Position numbers and translations under genes: made by a program. Shown here piece by piece: positions 11,281-20,689 of a stretch of 64,000 nucleotides of DNA. The notes below the pieces were generated by a model. That model was not told the DNA's origin and searched no databases. It saw only the letters and a list, made by a program, of their open reading frames with translations. The DNA comes from Pomphorhynchus laevis (Eukaryota > Acanthocephala > Palaeacanthocephala > Echinorhynchida > Pomphorhynchidae), in the NCBI GenBank assembly GCA_012934845.2, contig WNNJ02000543.1:1-64000 (forward strand), given 5' to 3'. Each line of letters opens with the position of its first letter. The stretch's first letter is position 1.

Positions 11281-12402
11281 CTATAAAGCTTCTTTATCAG
11301 CTTGATAGACATTATTTAAATTCGGATGGTTTTCCATCGCTGCTATTATATTCGTGATCGTAACATCTGCTATATTTGATAGAGACTGTTCTGTTAAAAA
11401 GGATTGATAACTTGTAAGAACTACATGCGGCATTCTTACCAAGCGCATGAGATGCTTATCAGTTATTCTTTTTCCGATCCAACTTTTGTAAGCGTATTCA
11501 ATTCCATTTTCGAATACATCAAGTCCGGCTCCAAATATCTTTCCACTTACAAGTCCTTCTACTAATGCTTCGGCATCTATCAATCCGCCACGGCTAACAT
11601 TTATAATTACAACCTTTTCTTGCATTGTTGATATCGATTTTGAGTTTATTATGTGATGAGATTGTTGTATTAAGGGAATAAATAAAAATATAACCTTGGA
11701 TTCGCATATAAGCTCGTCTAAACCACAATAGGCAAAATTTAATTCTTTCTCTGTTTCAGTATTATAATCAGCATCAAATGCAATGACTTTACAACCGAAT
11801 CCATTAAGTATGGATATAACACATCTGCCAATTACTCCTACCCCAATTAATCCAACTGTTTTTCCGTAGAGATCGAATCCTACGAAAGGCTCTATTGAAA
11901 AGTTATGTTGTCTCACACGATTATATGACTGCGGAATCTTTCTTACCACTGTTAACATTAATCCAACAGCATACTCTGCTATAGCTCTTGGAGAATATAC
12001 TGGCACGTTTAAAACTTTTATATTAAGAATTTTAGCAGCTTCCAGGTCTATATTATTAGAATTAGTGCAACGCATGGCTATTGTAGTTACGCCAAAACTA
12101 GCCAGTATATTTAAGACTTCTGCAGAGGCGTTGTCGTGAACAAAAATGCAGATGGCTGCGAAACCCTCTGCTAACTTAGCCGTATTGGTATCCAGGGTTT
12201 CACTAGTGAATCTTATCCTTATTTGATTATTTAGCCTAGAATTTACTTTACAAAAGACCAATTCATCAAATTGCATGGCACTGAAAACTAAAACATTTCG
12301 ATTATTTTTTTGTACCGTGCTTTTTGCTTGGCTCATTACCGCTTTTGTAGACGTTTTAGCAACTAAAAATAATTTTTTTATCAGTTTAGAAATTGACACC
12401 AA
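11281..12402 (-). CDS. D-lactate dehydrogenase-like (D-2-hydroxyacid dehydrogenase family), catalytic His replaced
   Basis: Single uninterrupted 373-codon ORF. The family reduces pyruvate to D-lactate with NADH. Visible motifs: Rossmann GVGVIG (187-192) with an acidic residue D210 after the second strand, as for NAD; substrate Arg in VSRGG (R271); Glu in GLDVFENG (E298). The catalytic His is expected in the family motif (G)HQAFxTEEAL; here it reads SYQSFLTEQSL, so Tyr332 (TAT for CAT) replaces His. Family length is ~330 residues. The extra ~35 N-terminal residues are basic and almost free of acidic residues, like a mitochondrial targeting peptide (inference). No introns; the closest look is bacterial LdhA, so transfer from bacteria is possible. 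It may be a pseudoenzyme, a recent loss, or a base error. Confidence 0.88.
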   Translation of the reverse strand: MVSISKLIKKLFLVAKTSTKAVMSQAKSTVQKNNRNVLVFSAMQFDELVFCKVNSRLNNQIRIRFTSETLDTNTAKLAEGFAAICIFVHDNASAEVLNILASFGVTTIAMRCTNSNNIDLEAAKILNIKVLNVPVYSPRAIAEYAVGLMLTVVRKIPQSYNRVRQHNFSIEPFVGFDLYGKTVGLIGVGVIGRCVISILNGFGCKVIAFDADYNTETEKELNFAYCGLDELICESKVIFLFIPLIQQSHHIINSKSISTMQEKVVIINVSRGGLIDAEALVEGLVSGKIFGAGLDVFENGIEYAYKSWIGKRITDKHLMRLVRMPHVVLTSYQSFLTEQSLSNIADVTITNIIAAMENHPNLNNVYQADKEAL

Positions 12403-12559
12403 TTTTGATCACTTAGCAACGAATGTTTCTAAATTTTGTTCCCGAGATTTTGTCAGGAAATTATTTTTTCAATACATGACTTAACGTGTCAGAATAAGGA
12501 CTACATGTTATAAAGAGGAACTCATATATAATCACTTTTCAAAATCGTTCAAAATCGAC

Positions 12560-13800
12560 TCAGAGAAGCGGAACAATCTATTAGACACAGGAGACGATCG
12601 GACAAGGGCCAGACTAATAGCGGTATCACAGCAACATGCGAACGCATGGTTACAATGCACCCCGAATCAAAGTCTCGGCCTAGCTCTTACCGACTAAGAA
12701 TTTACAATTCTTATAAGAATGTGGTTAGGCCTGCAAATTGCTCTAAGTGACTACCGTTGTGGTCGATGTTTTCGAAACGCAGATGTTGATGGCTTCCATG
12801 CACTAACTTGCAACTACGGTGGTTTTCCAGGAATGCGTTATAATGGAATTCGTAACGTCGTTCTCCAGCGGCACAAAAGTAGGAATGCATGTGGGTTGCG
12901 AGGTTCGCAACCTTGTCCAAAATCTACAAGAACGGCCAGCCGATATTCTGATCTACGGGGATCCTTCAGATGCTATAGATTTCGCGGTAACACATCCACT
13001 ACAGAAATCCTTTCTTCGCCAGTCAGCTTATGTGCCTGGTTACGCAGCTGCGCAGTACGCATCATCGGTCAAAGATAGGAAGTACCGTGCTAAAATGATT
13101 GAGGCGGGATATAACTTCATACCTGCAGTCTTGGAGTGTTACGGCGGCTGGAATATGGAAGGGGAGAAAATCATCAGACGAATCGCCCGATCCTTAGCAA
13201 TTCGATCATATATACCATACAGCATCGCATCTGCACGGCTCTTTCAACGAATATCAATAGCACTCATGAGAGGAAATTCAAAAGCTATATTATCTAGCAT
13301 TGATATGTTAAACGGACCGTATTACGAGATTGCTAACCCCATAATGGAGAATCCCACACGAAGAATGAACCCTTTACAGATACTTGATCCGACAGTCGAC
13401 TCTCTTCCATCGTCAATTGATCAGTCCGCTCCTGGATACATTGAATTTAACAATACAAATGAAGTAACTGTCACGCTAGCCAATATACCAGGATCCAGTG
13501 TCAACACGTCAGTTCCTACAGAAATTGTGTACTTATAGAAGAAAACGGAAAATTCACACTAGAAGTATTGAGCTCTGCAATCACAGTAAAGCCCCAAAGT
13601 CTTTCAAGCAAAATTAAGCCACATTTTGACACCTTTATGCAACAATGTGACAATTCATCAAATAATAACGACGCTGATGAATCCTGAATCTTTACCTATA
13701 AACTCAAGCCAGAAACCGAAATTAGTAAACAGACCGTCGGTTATATGACACATGACGTACATACATTATCTGATTCTGAATTAACTGACAGTTTATCGAA
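12560..13800 (+). pseudogene. REL-type LINE C-terminal zinc finger/nuclease fragment
   Basis: Homologous to the first ~320 residues of the minus-strand ORF at 54399-56831. Pieces in order: RARLIAVSQQHANAWLQ, a zinc finger CGRCFRNADVDGFHALTC, then (from 12819) ERPADILIYGD...AIDFAVTHPLQ, KYRAKM...ECYGGW, and SIALMRGNSKAIL. One stop and one frame change separate the zinc-finger part from the 239-codon open part. The C-terminal tail beyond 13540 is broken by several stops. The complete Naiad begins right at its end (13945). No RT precedes it. Confidence 0.65.
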
Positions 13801-13969
13801 CGCAAATAGTGATAATCATGAATCGGACGGAAGTTTTAATTATGAAACAATTATTAACTGACTTTTGTGAAACAGATCAAATAATCACGCCCACTACAAA
13901 CAAACAGATGTTACCGGAAAAAGGCCGGCTAGTTGTCTTAAAAGTTACAAATTATGACTTAAAAGTTAC

Positions 13970-16684
13970 ATGTACTCAACAATATTGGAAAAATACGTAA
14001 GTACTAATGATTTCAATTTTAGATCTTTTAAATGTAACAGAAAAAATTGTATAGTTTGTGATGTTATAAATAATAATAATTGTATCGTAAGTAATACGAC
14101 AAACAAATGTTTTTCATTAAATATTAATAATAATTGTAACTGCAATACCACAGGTGTAGTGTATCTAATACAATGCACATGTGGATTGCAATATATAGGA
14201 AAAACATATCAAATGTTAAAAACTAGGTTTAGGCAACACATATATAATATACAGCATAATAGTCAAACTATATTTCATAAACATATGAGATTAATAGGAC
14301 ATGATATTAAAAACTGTAAATTATTTATTTTAGAACATATTATCGAAGAAAACATTTCAATATTAAATCAAAAACTATTAGAAAAAGAAGATTTTTGGAT
14401 TAAAACGCTTAATTCCATGTACCCATTAGGATTGAATGACGTGGTACAAGGAATTGGCAGAAGTAGTATAATACATAATAAACAACTATATTATAATAAT
14501 CCGGTTAAACGCAAACCAAGAAGTCATGGTGATAAAAGGAATAGGAAAAATAGAGTTAAAAATATTAAAAAAGATATGTATATAAATGAACAATTAGAAA
14601 TATTAAAACAACTTTTAAGTGATAATAAGCTAAAAGATCTTTATGTAAATATAAGAAGTTTTTCTAAAGATATCATATGTTCAATAAATCAAAAATTAAT
14701 TAACGACTATGATAGGCTAAGTTGTATAATAGACAGTTATTGTAATACAAAATACTATAATCGTACAATAAATGTAAATAATAACAATAGAAAATATACA
14801 TTAACCATAAACTTCATTAATAAATGTATAGATAACATAAATATAGCCGGACTTTTAAATAATTCTAAAAGTAAAGAAATAATAGGGTCAGATTTAAGTA
14901 AATATATTCCTAAAATAAGGTATAAACTCCTACCACCATTAGGACGAAAAATTTGTAATTATAATAAAGAATTAAAATCAATATGTAACGATAATATTAG
15001 AAACATAATGGAAACAGAATGCAATTGTAAAAGTCTTAGTTTTGATAAAATAAATGAACATATATGTACCCATAATCTAGAATTAATTGAAAATTGTGAA
15101 TTAAGAAAGCTGCTATCAAAAGGGTATAAATATAGATTAAATAACAACAACGACAAAAATAAAATTTACAGTTCGTTATATAATAACTTAAATGATTACT
15201 TTAGTAAGCTGATTAATAGTGAAAGCTCGAATATATCTAAGATAAAAATTTGGAAAGATTATATATTTGATAAAATTAAAAATAAAATGAAAATAACAAA
15301 CAATTATAAAAGGAAAGATAAAATTAATAAAGATATGTATAAAGAACTTACTAAATTAAAGGATAACTATATAATAACAACTATTGATAAAGCTAGTAAT
15401 AACTTTGTCTTCATATGCAAAAAGCTTTATTATGATATACTAATGAAAGAGGTTAATTCTAATGATTTAAATGTAAATCCAGCATATGAACGTAGTGAGT
15501 TGAGTTTAGAAACAATTATTACAAGTCACTGTTCTATAATGGATAAAAAGGGTATAAAGGTTGAATTAGATAATAAAACTATACCTATATTATATTGGAA
15601 TCCAAAATTACATAAAAATCCAATAAAACCTAGGTTCATATGTAGTGCGTTTAAATGTACATTAAAACCACTTTCTGTTTATATGAATAAAATACTTAAA
15701 GTAATTAAAGCACATTTTAAAAAATATTGCAAGGTAATCGAAATTAATACTGGTATAAAACACTATTTCAGTATTAATTCTACAAAAGAATTTTTAGAAC
15801 AGACAAAAGGAATAAATTTTCAAAATATAAATACATACGATTTTAGTACGCTTTATACAAATCTAGATTTAGTAGATATTAAAGAAGCGTTAGTAAAATT
15901 AATTAATCTTATATTCGGAAAAAGATATACATATATATGTTATAATAATTATAACGCCTATCTAACAAAAATTAAACCATCAAATAAATATAAATATATG
16001 GATAAAATTGAATTAATAGAATCCTTAAATATTTTGATAAATCAAAATTATTTAAAAGTAGGGACATCTATATTTAGACAAGTAAAAGGTGTTCCAATGG
16101 GTGGTAATAGTAGCCCAATTATAGCTGACTTGTTTTTAAGCTTTATAGAATATGAATTTGTTCATAACTGTGTAAAAACTAAATCTAAACAATATAAATA
16201 TATGAAATATATGTTTCGATACATTGATGATATATGTGTATTTAATTCTAATAATTTTTATTCAATTAGTGAGCACATTTATCCAGAAAGCCTTATTCTT
16301 AACAAAACCAATATTAATGATAAAGAAGGTGTATATCTAGATATGAACATTAAATTAACATTAACTAAAACTACTATTAATTTATATCGTAAAGATGACA
16401 TATTTAAATTTACAAGAAACATATTTTTGCATGAGCATTCATGCATACCATATAATATAAAATATAATACATTAAATAATGAAATTTTAAGAATTGCAAC
16501 AATATGTAATGATATTGGCTTTCTTCAAAATCATTTAAATAATTTAATAGATACATATTTTAAACTAGGTTACTATAAAAATAACATCAAGCAGAAAATA
16601 GTAAAATATATAAATCAACACAATAATATAAAGAATAAATTTAAACTCTTAAGTGGCAAATTTTTATGGATGGATAATAAATAA
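13970..16684 (+). CDS. Naiad polyprotein: GIY-YIG endonuclease + reverse transcriptase
   Basis: 904 codons without a break. Residues 21-58 hold a Cys cluster (CNRKNCIVC and later Cys pairs). GIY-YIG nuclease: VVYLI (63-67), QYIGKT (74-79), Arg in TRFRQH (R86), Glu near 140, and PLGLND. Linker CxC motif CNC at 351-353, followed by ELRKLLSKGYKYR as in other Naiads. RT: PKLHKN (545-550), motif A DFSTLYTN (624-631), motif B QVKGVPMGGNSSP (704-716), catalytic YIDD (751-754), motif E-like INLYRKDD. An in-frame TGA closely precedes the first ATG, supporting this start. No in-frame TGA occurs inside, so this copy shows no selenocysteine use, unlike spider and clam Naiads. The codon use is extremely A/T-rich. 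Confidence 0.92.
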   Translation: MYSTILEKYVSTNDFNFRSFKCNRKNCIVCDVINNNNCIVSNTTNKCFSLNINNNCNCNTTGVVYLIQCTCGLQYIGKTYQMLKTRFRQHIYNIQHNSQTIFHKHMRLIGHDIKNCKLFILEHIIEENISILNQKLLEKEDFWIKTLNSMYPLGLNDVVQGIGRSSIIHNKQLYYNNPVKRKPRSHGDKRNRKNRVKNIKKDMYINEQLEILKQLLSDNKLKDLYVNIRSFSKDIICSINQKLINDYDRLSCIIDSYCNTKYYNRTINVNNNNRKYTLTINFINKCIDNINIAGLLNNSKSKEIIGSDLSKYIPKIRYKLLPPLGRKICNYNKELKSICNDNIRNIMETECNCKSLSFDKINEHICTHNLELIENCELRKLLSKGYKYRLNNNNDKNKIYSSLYNNLNDYFSKLINSESSNISKIKIWKDYIFDKIKNKMKITNNYKRKDKINKDMYKELTKLKDNYIITTIDKASNNFVFICKKLYYDILMKEVNSNDLNVNPAYERSELSLETIITSHCSIMDKKGIKVELDNKTIPILYWNPKLHKNPIKPRFICSAFKCTLKPLSVYMNKILKVIKAHFKKYCKVIEINTGIKHYFSINSTKEFLEQTKGINFQNINTYDFSTLYTNLDLVDIKEALVKLINLIFGKRYTYICYNNYNAYLTKIKPSNKYKYMDKIELIESLNILINQNYLKVGTSIFRQVKGVPMGGNSSPIIADLFLSFIEYEFVHNCVKTKSKQYKYMKYMFRYIDDICVFNSNNFYSISEHIYPESLILNKTNINDKEGVYLDMNIKLTLTKTTINLYRKDDIFKFTRNIFLHEHSCIPYNIKYNTLNNEILRIATICNDIGFLQNHLNNLIDTYFKLGYYKNNIKQKIVKYINQHNNIKNKFKLLSGKFLWMDNK

Positions 16685-16751
16685 TATACTTTGCATTAGA
16701 ATAAGATACTAGATAGTTATTTCAGAGGAAATACATCATTAGCATGTATTT

Positions 16752-16808
16752 GGCCCCGCTGCTATGTTGGGTAGAGGAGTTAGGGGCCGAAACCTGATAG
16801 CATAGCAG
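16752..16808 (+). ncRNA. Pseudoknot-capable block in Naiad 3' UTR (candidate ribozyme or RT-recognition structure)
   Basis: Two stems interleave. GGCCCC (16752-16757) pairs with GGGGCC (16783-16788); CTGCTATG (16759-16766) pairs with CATAGCAG (16801-16808). The second stem opens inside the first and closes outside it, which is a pseudoknot, with one base between the two 5' strands. An outer hairpin (AAATACAT/ATGTATTT, about 16729-16750) precedes it. Both stems recur in the antisense copies near 26000-26060, 32280-32345, 53690-53755 and, with one G-U pair, 60045-60105. They are decayed at 27330, 41600 and 44620. In the variant copies at 18670 and 19280 the second stem is kept but the first is not. 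No hammerhead core is present. Confidence 0.55.
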
Positions 16809-17209
16809 TTCCTCCTGATGACCTCTAATTCTTATTCTGATACAACGTCTGTTATTTATTAGTCAATTCATAAAAATGACGTTTATTTTAAATTTTATTT
16901 TTTATTTTTATTTTTTAACTTGATTAAAATTATAGAAAATCTAAAAACAATTATTAATTTTATTATTTAATTATTTAATTTTGATTTAGCATTATTATGT
17001 TTTGTTTATTTTATAATTATATAACAATACGTAGACTCAGTTAGCTGATTTAACATTCAAAATTTTTTGAAATGAAATCAATGTCTGGCATTGCCAAGTA
17101 CCGACAACTAACATTAGGGATTTTATAATATCGATAAATAATTATAAGGGGTGCTATCTACATCATTCAAATATAAAATTTATTTAATATCAAGTTGAAA
17201 TGTAAAATT

Positions 17210-18105
17210 GAAATTTAAAGCAAAAGTCAATTTTATGAATTTTGTGGTGACGAATCAACAACAAAATTCAGTCGCCAAAATGGCAGTACGCATCCCCGCA
17301 TATGCAGCTAACAAATATGCGGTATCTGTTAAAGATAGGAAATATAGGCGCAAGATGGAGGACAGCGGTTATAGCTTCGCGGCAGCAGTGATCGAAACCT
17401 ACGGAGGGTGGAACAGCACTGGGGAAAAACTGATTCGGAATATATCCTGGTCCATGTCACAGTGGAACGATTTTCCATACTCAAGGGCGGTATCACAGTT
17501 GTTTCAGCAAGCTTCAATAGCCCTCATGCGAGGTAACGCGAAAGCAATACTTAACAGCTTGGACGATATTGAGTGACCTCTACTGGAGAAGGAATTGGGA
17601 CCATGTGATGATCCAGAAATGCGATTTTTCTCTAACGACGAACCTGTGATCAACATATCTAACGACTCTACTGATCTATCAGGCAGGACGAGTTCTGTTG
17701 GAGTTATGCCTCTTCATTCCGTAGTGCCTCCAGCCTGCGACGATACGATTTCCCGTCAATCAAACGTCTTAATCTAATTGAAATGCCTTCATCCAGTCTG
17801 ATATATGATGATCAAGAACAACATCTAGAGTCGATACAGACTTGTCAGAGAAATGATAATGGCATTGGAGCTGGGCTGAACATAGCCGCACCGTGCAGAC
17901 GACACTCTTGCGAACGCATTCGGTCTCCGGCGAGCTATGGCTTCCCTACTTCAATTGGACGTCCGGATTTGACGAGTGGGCTGGTCTATTTCAAAGATTC
18001 ATTCGATGGCGATGGTCCGCTGAAAGAATGGGTTATCCCTTCAAAGCCGGACAAGCCACAAGGCAAATTTGTTTTCAGAAAATTTGGCAAATTTTAAAAT
18101 ATTGA
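17210..18105 (+). pseudogene. REL-type LINE C-terminal nuclease fragment
   Basis: Same family as 12560-13800. KYRRKMEDSGYSFAAAVIETYGGWN and ALMRGNAKAILNSLD end at a stop at 17576. The tail continues as CDDPEMRFF...GVMPLHSV...ISRQSN, parallel to residues 262-328 of the ORF at 54399-56831 (CDDPSPRLF...DMPVLQL...TSKQSN). Only the part C-terminal to the zinc finger survives. Confidence 0.6.
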
Positions 18106-18109
18106 TTTT

Positions 18110-18560
18110 TATGAATTGACTAAAAATAATAGACGATATATTGGTCATCAAGAGGAACCCAAATTCCGAGAAGTGGAAAGAAAATTAATTAAAGCAAATA
18201 ATTTTATATTAGTTAATTTTAATTAACTAATATAAAGTTATAAGTGTATATAATAGATACACTTATAATAGATACACTTATATTACTTATTGATATAAGT
18301 GTATATTATACTAATACAAACTATATTGTTTATTATCTATCCCTAAATATTTTTTGCTTAATATTTTAAATAAATATTTTATAATATTTTATACTTTATA
18401 TAAAAAAATAAAGATAAATAATAAATAATTATAAGATTTTATGTAACTTAATCAAATCAGATAAGATAACTGAGTCAATGTATTTTATACTTTATATAAA
18501 AAAATATAAATACTAAATAATTATATCAAATTTTATATAATTTATACTTATCTAAAGTTA
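18110..18560. other. AT-rich low-complexity stretch
   Basis: Over 85% A+T, with a repeated GATACACTTATA motif around 18245-18300 and a weak Naiad 3'UTR-like segment near 18440-18600. No gene. Confidence 0.5.
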
Positions 18561-19052
18561 AAATTTAAAATTGAAATTTAAAATAAAAGTCAATTTTTAT
18601 GAATTGACTAATAAATAAAAGACGATATATAAAAAAAGGATAAGATGTCATCAAAAAGAAATGCTCTGCTATAAGGTTAAGGTCATTATTCGTCAACCCA
18701 ACATAGCAGCGGTTCTAAATGCATGCTTATGGCGTATTTCCTCTGATGAAATTTGATTAACCGGTATTACATTCTGATACAAAGTATATTATTTATTATC
18801 CATCCATAAAAATTTGCCACTTAAGAGTTTAAATTTATTCTTTATATTATTGTGTTGATTTATATATTTTACTATTTTCTGCTTGATGTTATTTTTATAG
18901 TAACCTGGTTTAAAATATGTATCTATTAAATTATTTAAATGATTTTGAAGAAAGCCAATATCATTACATATTGTTGCAATTCTTAAAATTTCATTATTTA
19001 ATGTATTATATTTTATATTATATGGTATGCATGAATGCTCATGAAACGACAA
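18560..19052 (-). mobile_element. Naiad 3'-end fragment (variant subfamily), copy 1
   Basis: Antisense 3' UTR, structured block variant and the last ~85 codons of the Naiad ORF (ending KLLSGKFLWMDNK). The structured block differs from the main subfamily by a changed first stem. A near-identical unit starts ~590 bases further on (19190), so these are tandem 3'-end insertions, as known for Penelope-like elements. Confidence 0.8.
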
Positions 19053-19179
19053 AACATATCTTGCAAATCAAGTCCAGTTAAGGAGTAACCGTTTAAGTAC
19101 GTTTGAAACACGTGCTAATGATGTATTTCCTGACGTATATTTTTTCTTGATTTATTTACTTGATGTAAATCAAGTTAAA

Positions 19180-19560
19180 AAAAATTAAAATAAAAGTCAA
19201 TTTTTATGAATTGACTAATAAATAAAAGACGATATATAAAAAAAGGATAAGATGTCATCAAAAGGAAATGCTCTGCTATAAGGTTAAGGTCATTATTCGT
19301 CAACCCAACATAGCAGCGGTTCTAAATGCATGCTTATGGCGTATTTCCTCTGATGAAATTTGATTAACCGGTATTACATTCTGATACAAAGTATATTATT
19401 TATTATCCATCCATAAAAATTTGCCACTTAAGAGTTTAAATTTATTCTTTATATTATTGTGTTGATTTATATATTTTACTATTTTCTGTTTGATGTTATT
19501 TATATAGTAATCTAGTTTAAAATATGTATCTATTAAATTATTTAAATGATTTTGAAGAAA
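19180..19560 (-). mobile_element. Naiad 3'-end fragment (variant subfamily), copy 2
   Basis: Repeats 18598-18975 almost base for base, then breaks off in the last ~45 codons and runs into a dispersed AT-rich repeat (TCAAACTTGTTTGAAAAT). A further degenerate 3' piece follows at 19605-19745. Confidence 0.75.
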
Positions 19561-19858
19561 TCAAACTTGTTTGAAAATAAGAAAAACTAATAGTAAAGTC
19601 GTAAATACAAAGTATATTATTTATTATCCATCCATGAAAATTTCCTGCTAATTATTTTAAATTGTTTTTAATATTATTGTGTTGATTTATATATTTTATT
19701 TTCTGCTTTATGTTATTTTTATAGTAACCAAGTTTAAAATATGTCTATTAAATATGAATTTATACAAAATATGAATTAACAAACAAAGATAAATACAAGA
19801 GAACGTTTATCTTATTCGTAGAGAAATGTCATTCTTTAAGGAGGGCTGGCTGCTACCA

Positions 19859-20290
19859 CTAGCCTACCATGTTCTTGCCCATCGGAGCCGTCGCCAGAAT
19901 GCTGACAGCATTTCCACGTTGGATGGCGATGCTAACTTTATGGAGGAGGTATGAAGTAGCACGTGAATCCCCGGTAACGTGCTTCAATCTTTTTCCTATC
20001 TCCTTAACAAGATCCGAAGCGGAAGAGCCCAGTGATCCATAAGTCTCTGCTCCAACAGGACAAAATATGTGGGACATGGTCAAGTCGGCATATTTCAGCC
20101 GTTTCCGCTTTTTGGCATATGAAGTTGCTTCGACTGCTCTTCTGGCTGCATTCCTAACATCGCTAACTGCGAGGATGTCCACGCAGGTGGCGTCCCACAT
20201 CAAGCATTTCCCTTCGCGTTAAGGGAAAATGGTGACTCTATCAGGACGTCGACCGTCCGATCTGCATACATTGGATGACTCTTGGATGTT
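19859..20290 (-). pseudogene. REL-type LINE C-terminal nuclease fragment
   Basis: Two overlapping frames give HPMYADRTVDVLIESPF, then LMWDATCVDILAVSDV, KRKRLKYADL, ETYGSLG, RATSYLLHKVSIAIQRGNAVSIL. This is the block order of the C-terminal end of a REL-nuclease RT family (W-D-x-TCVD, VETLG, QRGNA). The frame changes once near 20203. It is closest to the fragment at 10210-10630, and a different subfamily from 17210-18105. Only the end of the element is present. Confidence 0.65.
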
Positions 20291-20394
20291 TGAGGGGGGT
20301 TGACGGTGTTGAGGACTCTGCTTATCACTGAATTTATTAAATTATTTAAATGATCTATTAAATTATTTAAATGATTTTGAAGTACTGTCGAAGT

Positions 20395-20590
20395 TGTGTA
20401 GATACAGGGAGATACTGATGAGACCACCCTGTAGTTATGAGTAGAATAAAGTCAAAACGCCCCATTGGAGGTGGTGATTTTAGTAGGCGCATTTCGGGTT
20501 AAGCTTCCCGACGAAAATTGTAAAAAAGCATTCAGGTTTATACTTTCCTGTTCGTGTTAATGAATGAAGTTGTATTTAAATTCTTTCGTA
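20395..20590 (+). repeat. Hammerhead-bearing ~250 bp repeat, decayed copy
   Basis: Shares with 31000-31255 and 23227-23485 the order TGTAG..., CTGATGAGACCACCCTG, AAAACGCC...CATTGG, GGGTTAAGCTTCCCGACGAA and the end TTTCCTGTTCGTGTTAATG. CTGATGA is kept (20415-20421) but GAAA has become AAAA and the cleavage-site side is lost, so no ribozyme activity is expected. Confidence 0.65.
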
Positions 20591-20689
20591 TAAATACAAT
20601 GGCGTTACAAATAGTTCCAATTCTTAAAATTTCATTAATTTTAAGAATTTCATTAATTTTAAGAATATTTAATATTAAATCTTCTTCTT

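Larger units (their letters stand above)
13945..17065 (+). mobile_element. Complete Naiad (N-terminal GIY-YIG Penelope-like element)
   Basis: A full element: short leader, intact ORF (13970-16684) and a ~380-base AT-rich 3' UTR with a strongly structured block (16725-16825), ending near GACTCAGTTAGCTGATTT. The domain order GIY-YIG, then CxC linker, then RT defines the permuted Penelope-like clade described as Naiad. More than a dozen fragments in this window (both strands) are copies of it, mostly 3'-end pieces. It inserted at the end of a REL nuclease fragment; the related sequence resumes at 17210. The intact ORF suggests a recent, perhaps still mobile copy. Confidence 0.88.

Noticed and set aside
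12275-12484. Plus-strand open frame over the start of the dehydrogenase gene
   Set aside because: It is the shadow of the minus-strand gene; no family resemblance.
13970-16684. Selenocysteine recoding in the Naiad ORF
   Set aside because: No in-frame TGA occurs inside the ORF.
16752-16808. Firm assignment of the Naiad block as an HDV-like ribozyme
   Set aside because: The topology is similar, but the P3 and P1.1 pairs and the catalytic C context are not evident, so I leave the class open.
16700-16850. Canonical hammerhead in the Naiad 3' UTR (CTGATGA at 16815-16821, GAAA at 16789-16792)
   Set aside because: The boxes are in the wrong order and spacing, and no stem joins them as a hammerhead needs. 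The pseudoknot explains the conserved pairing better.
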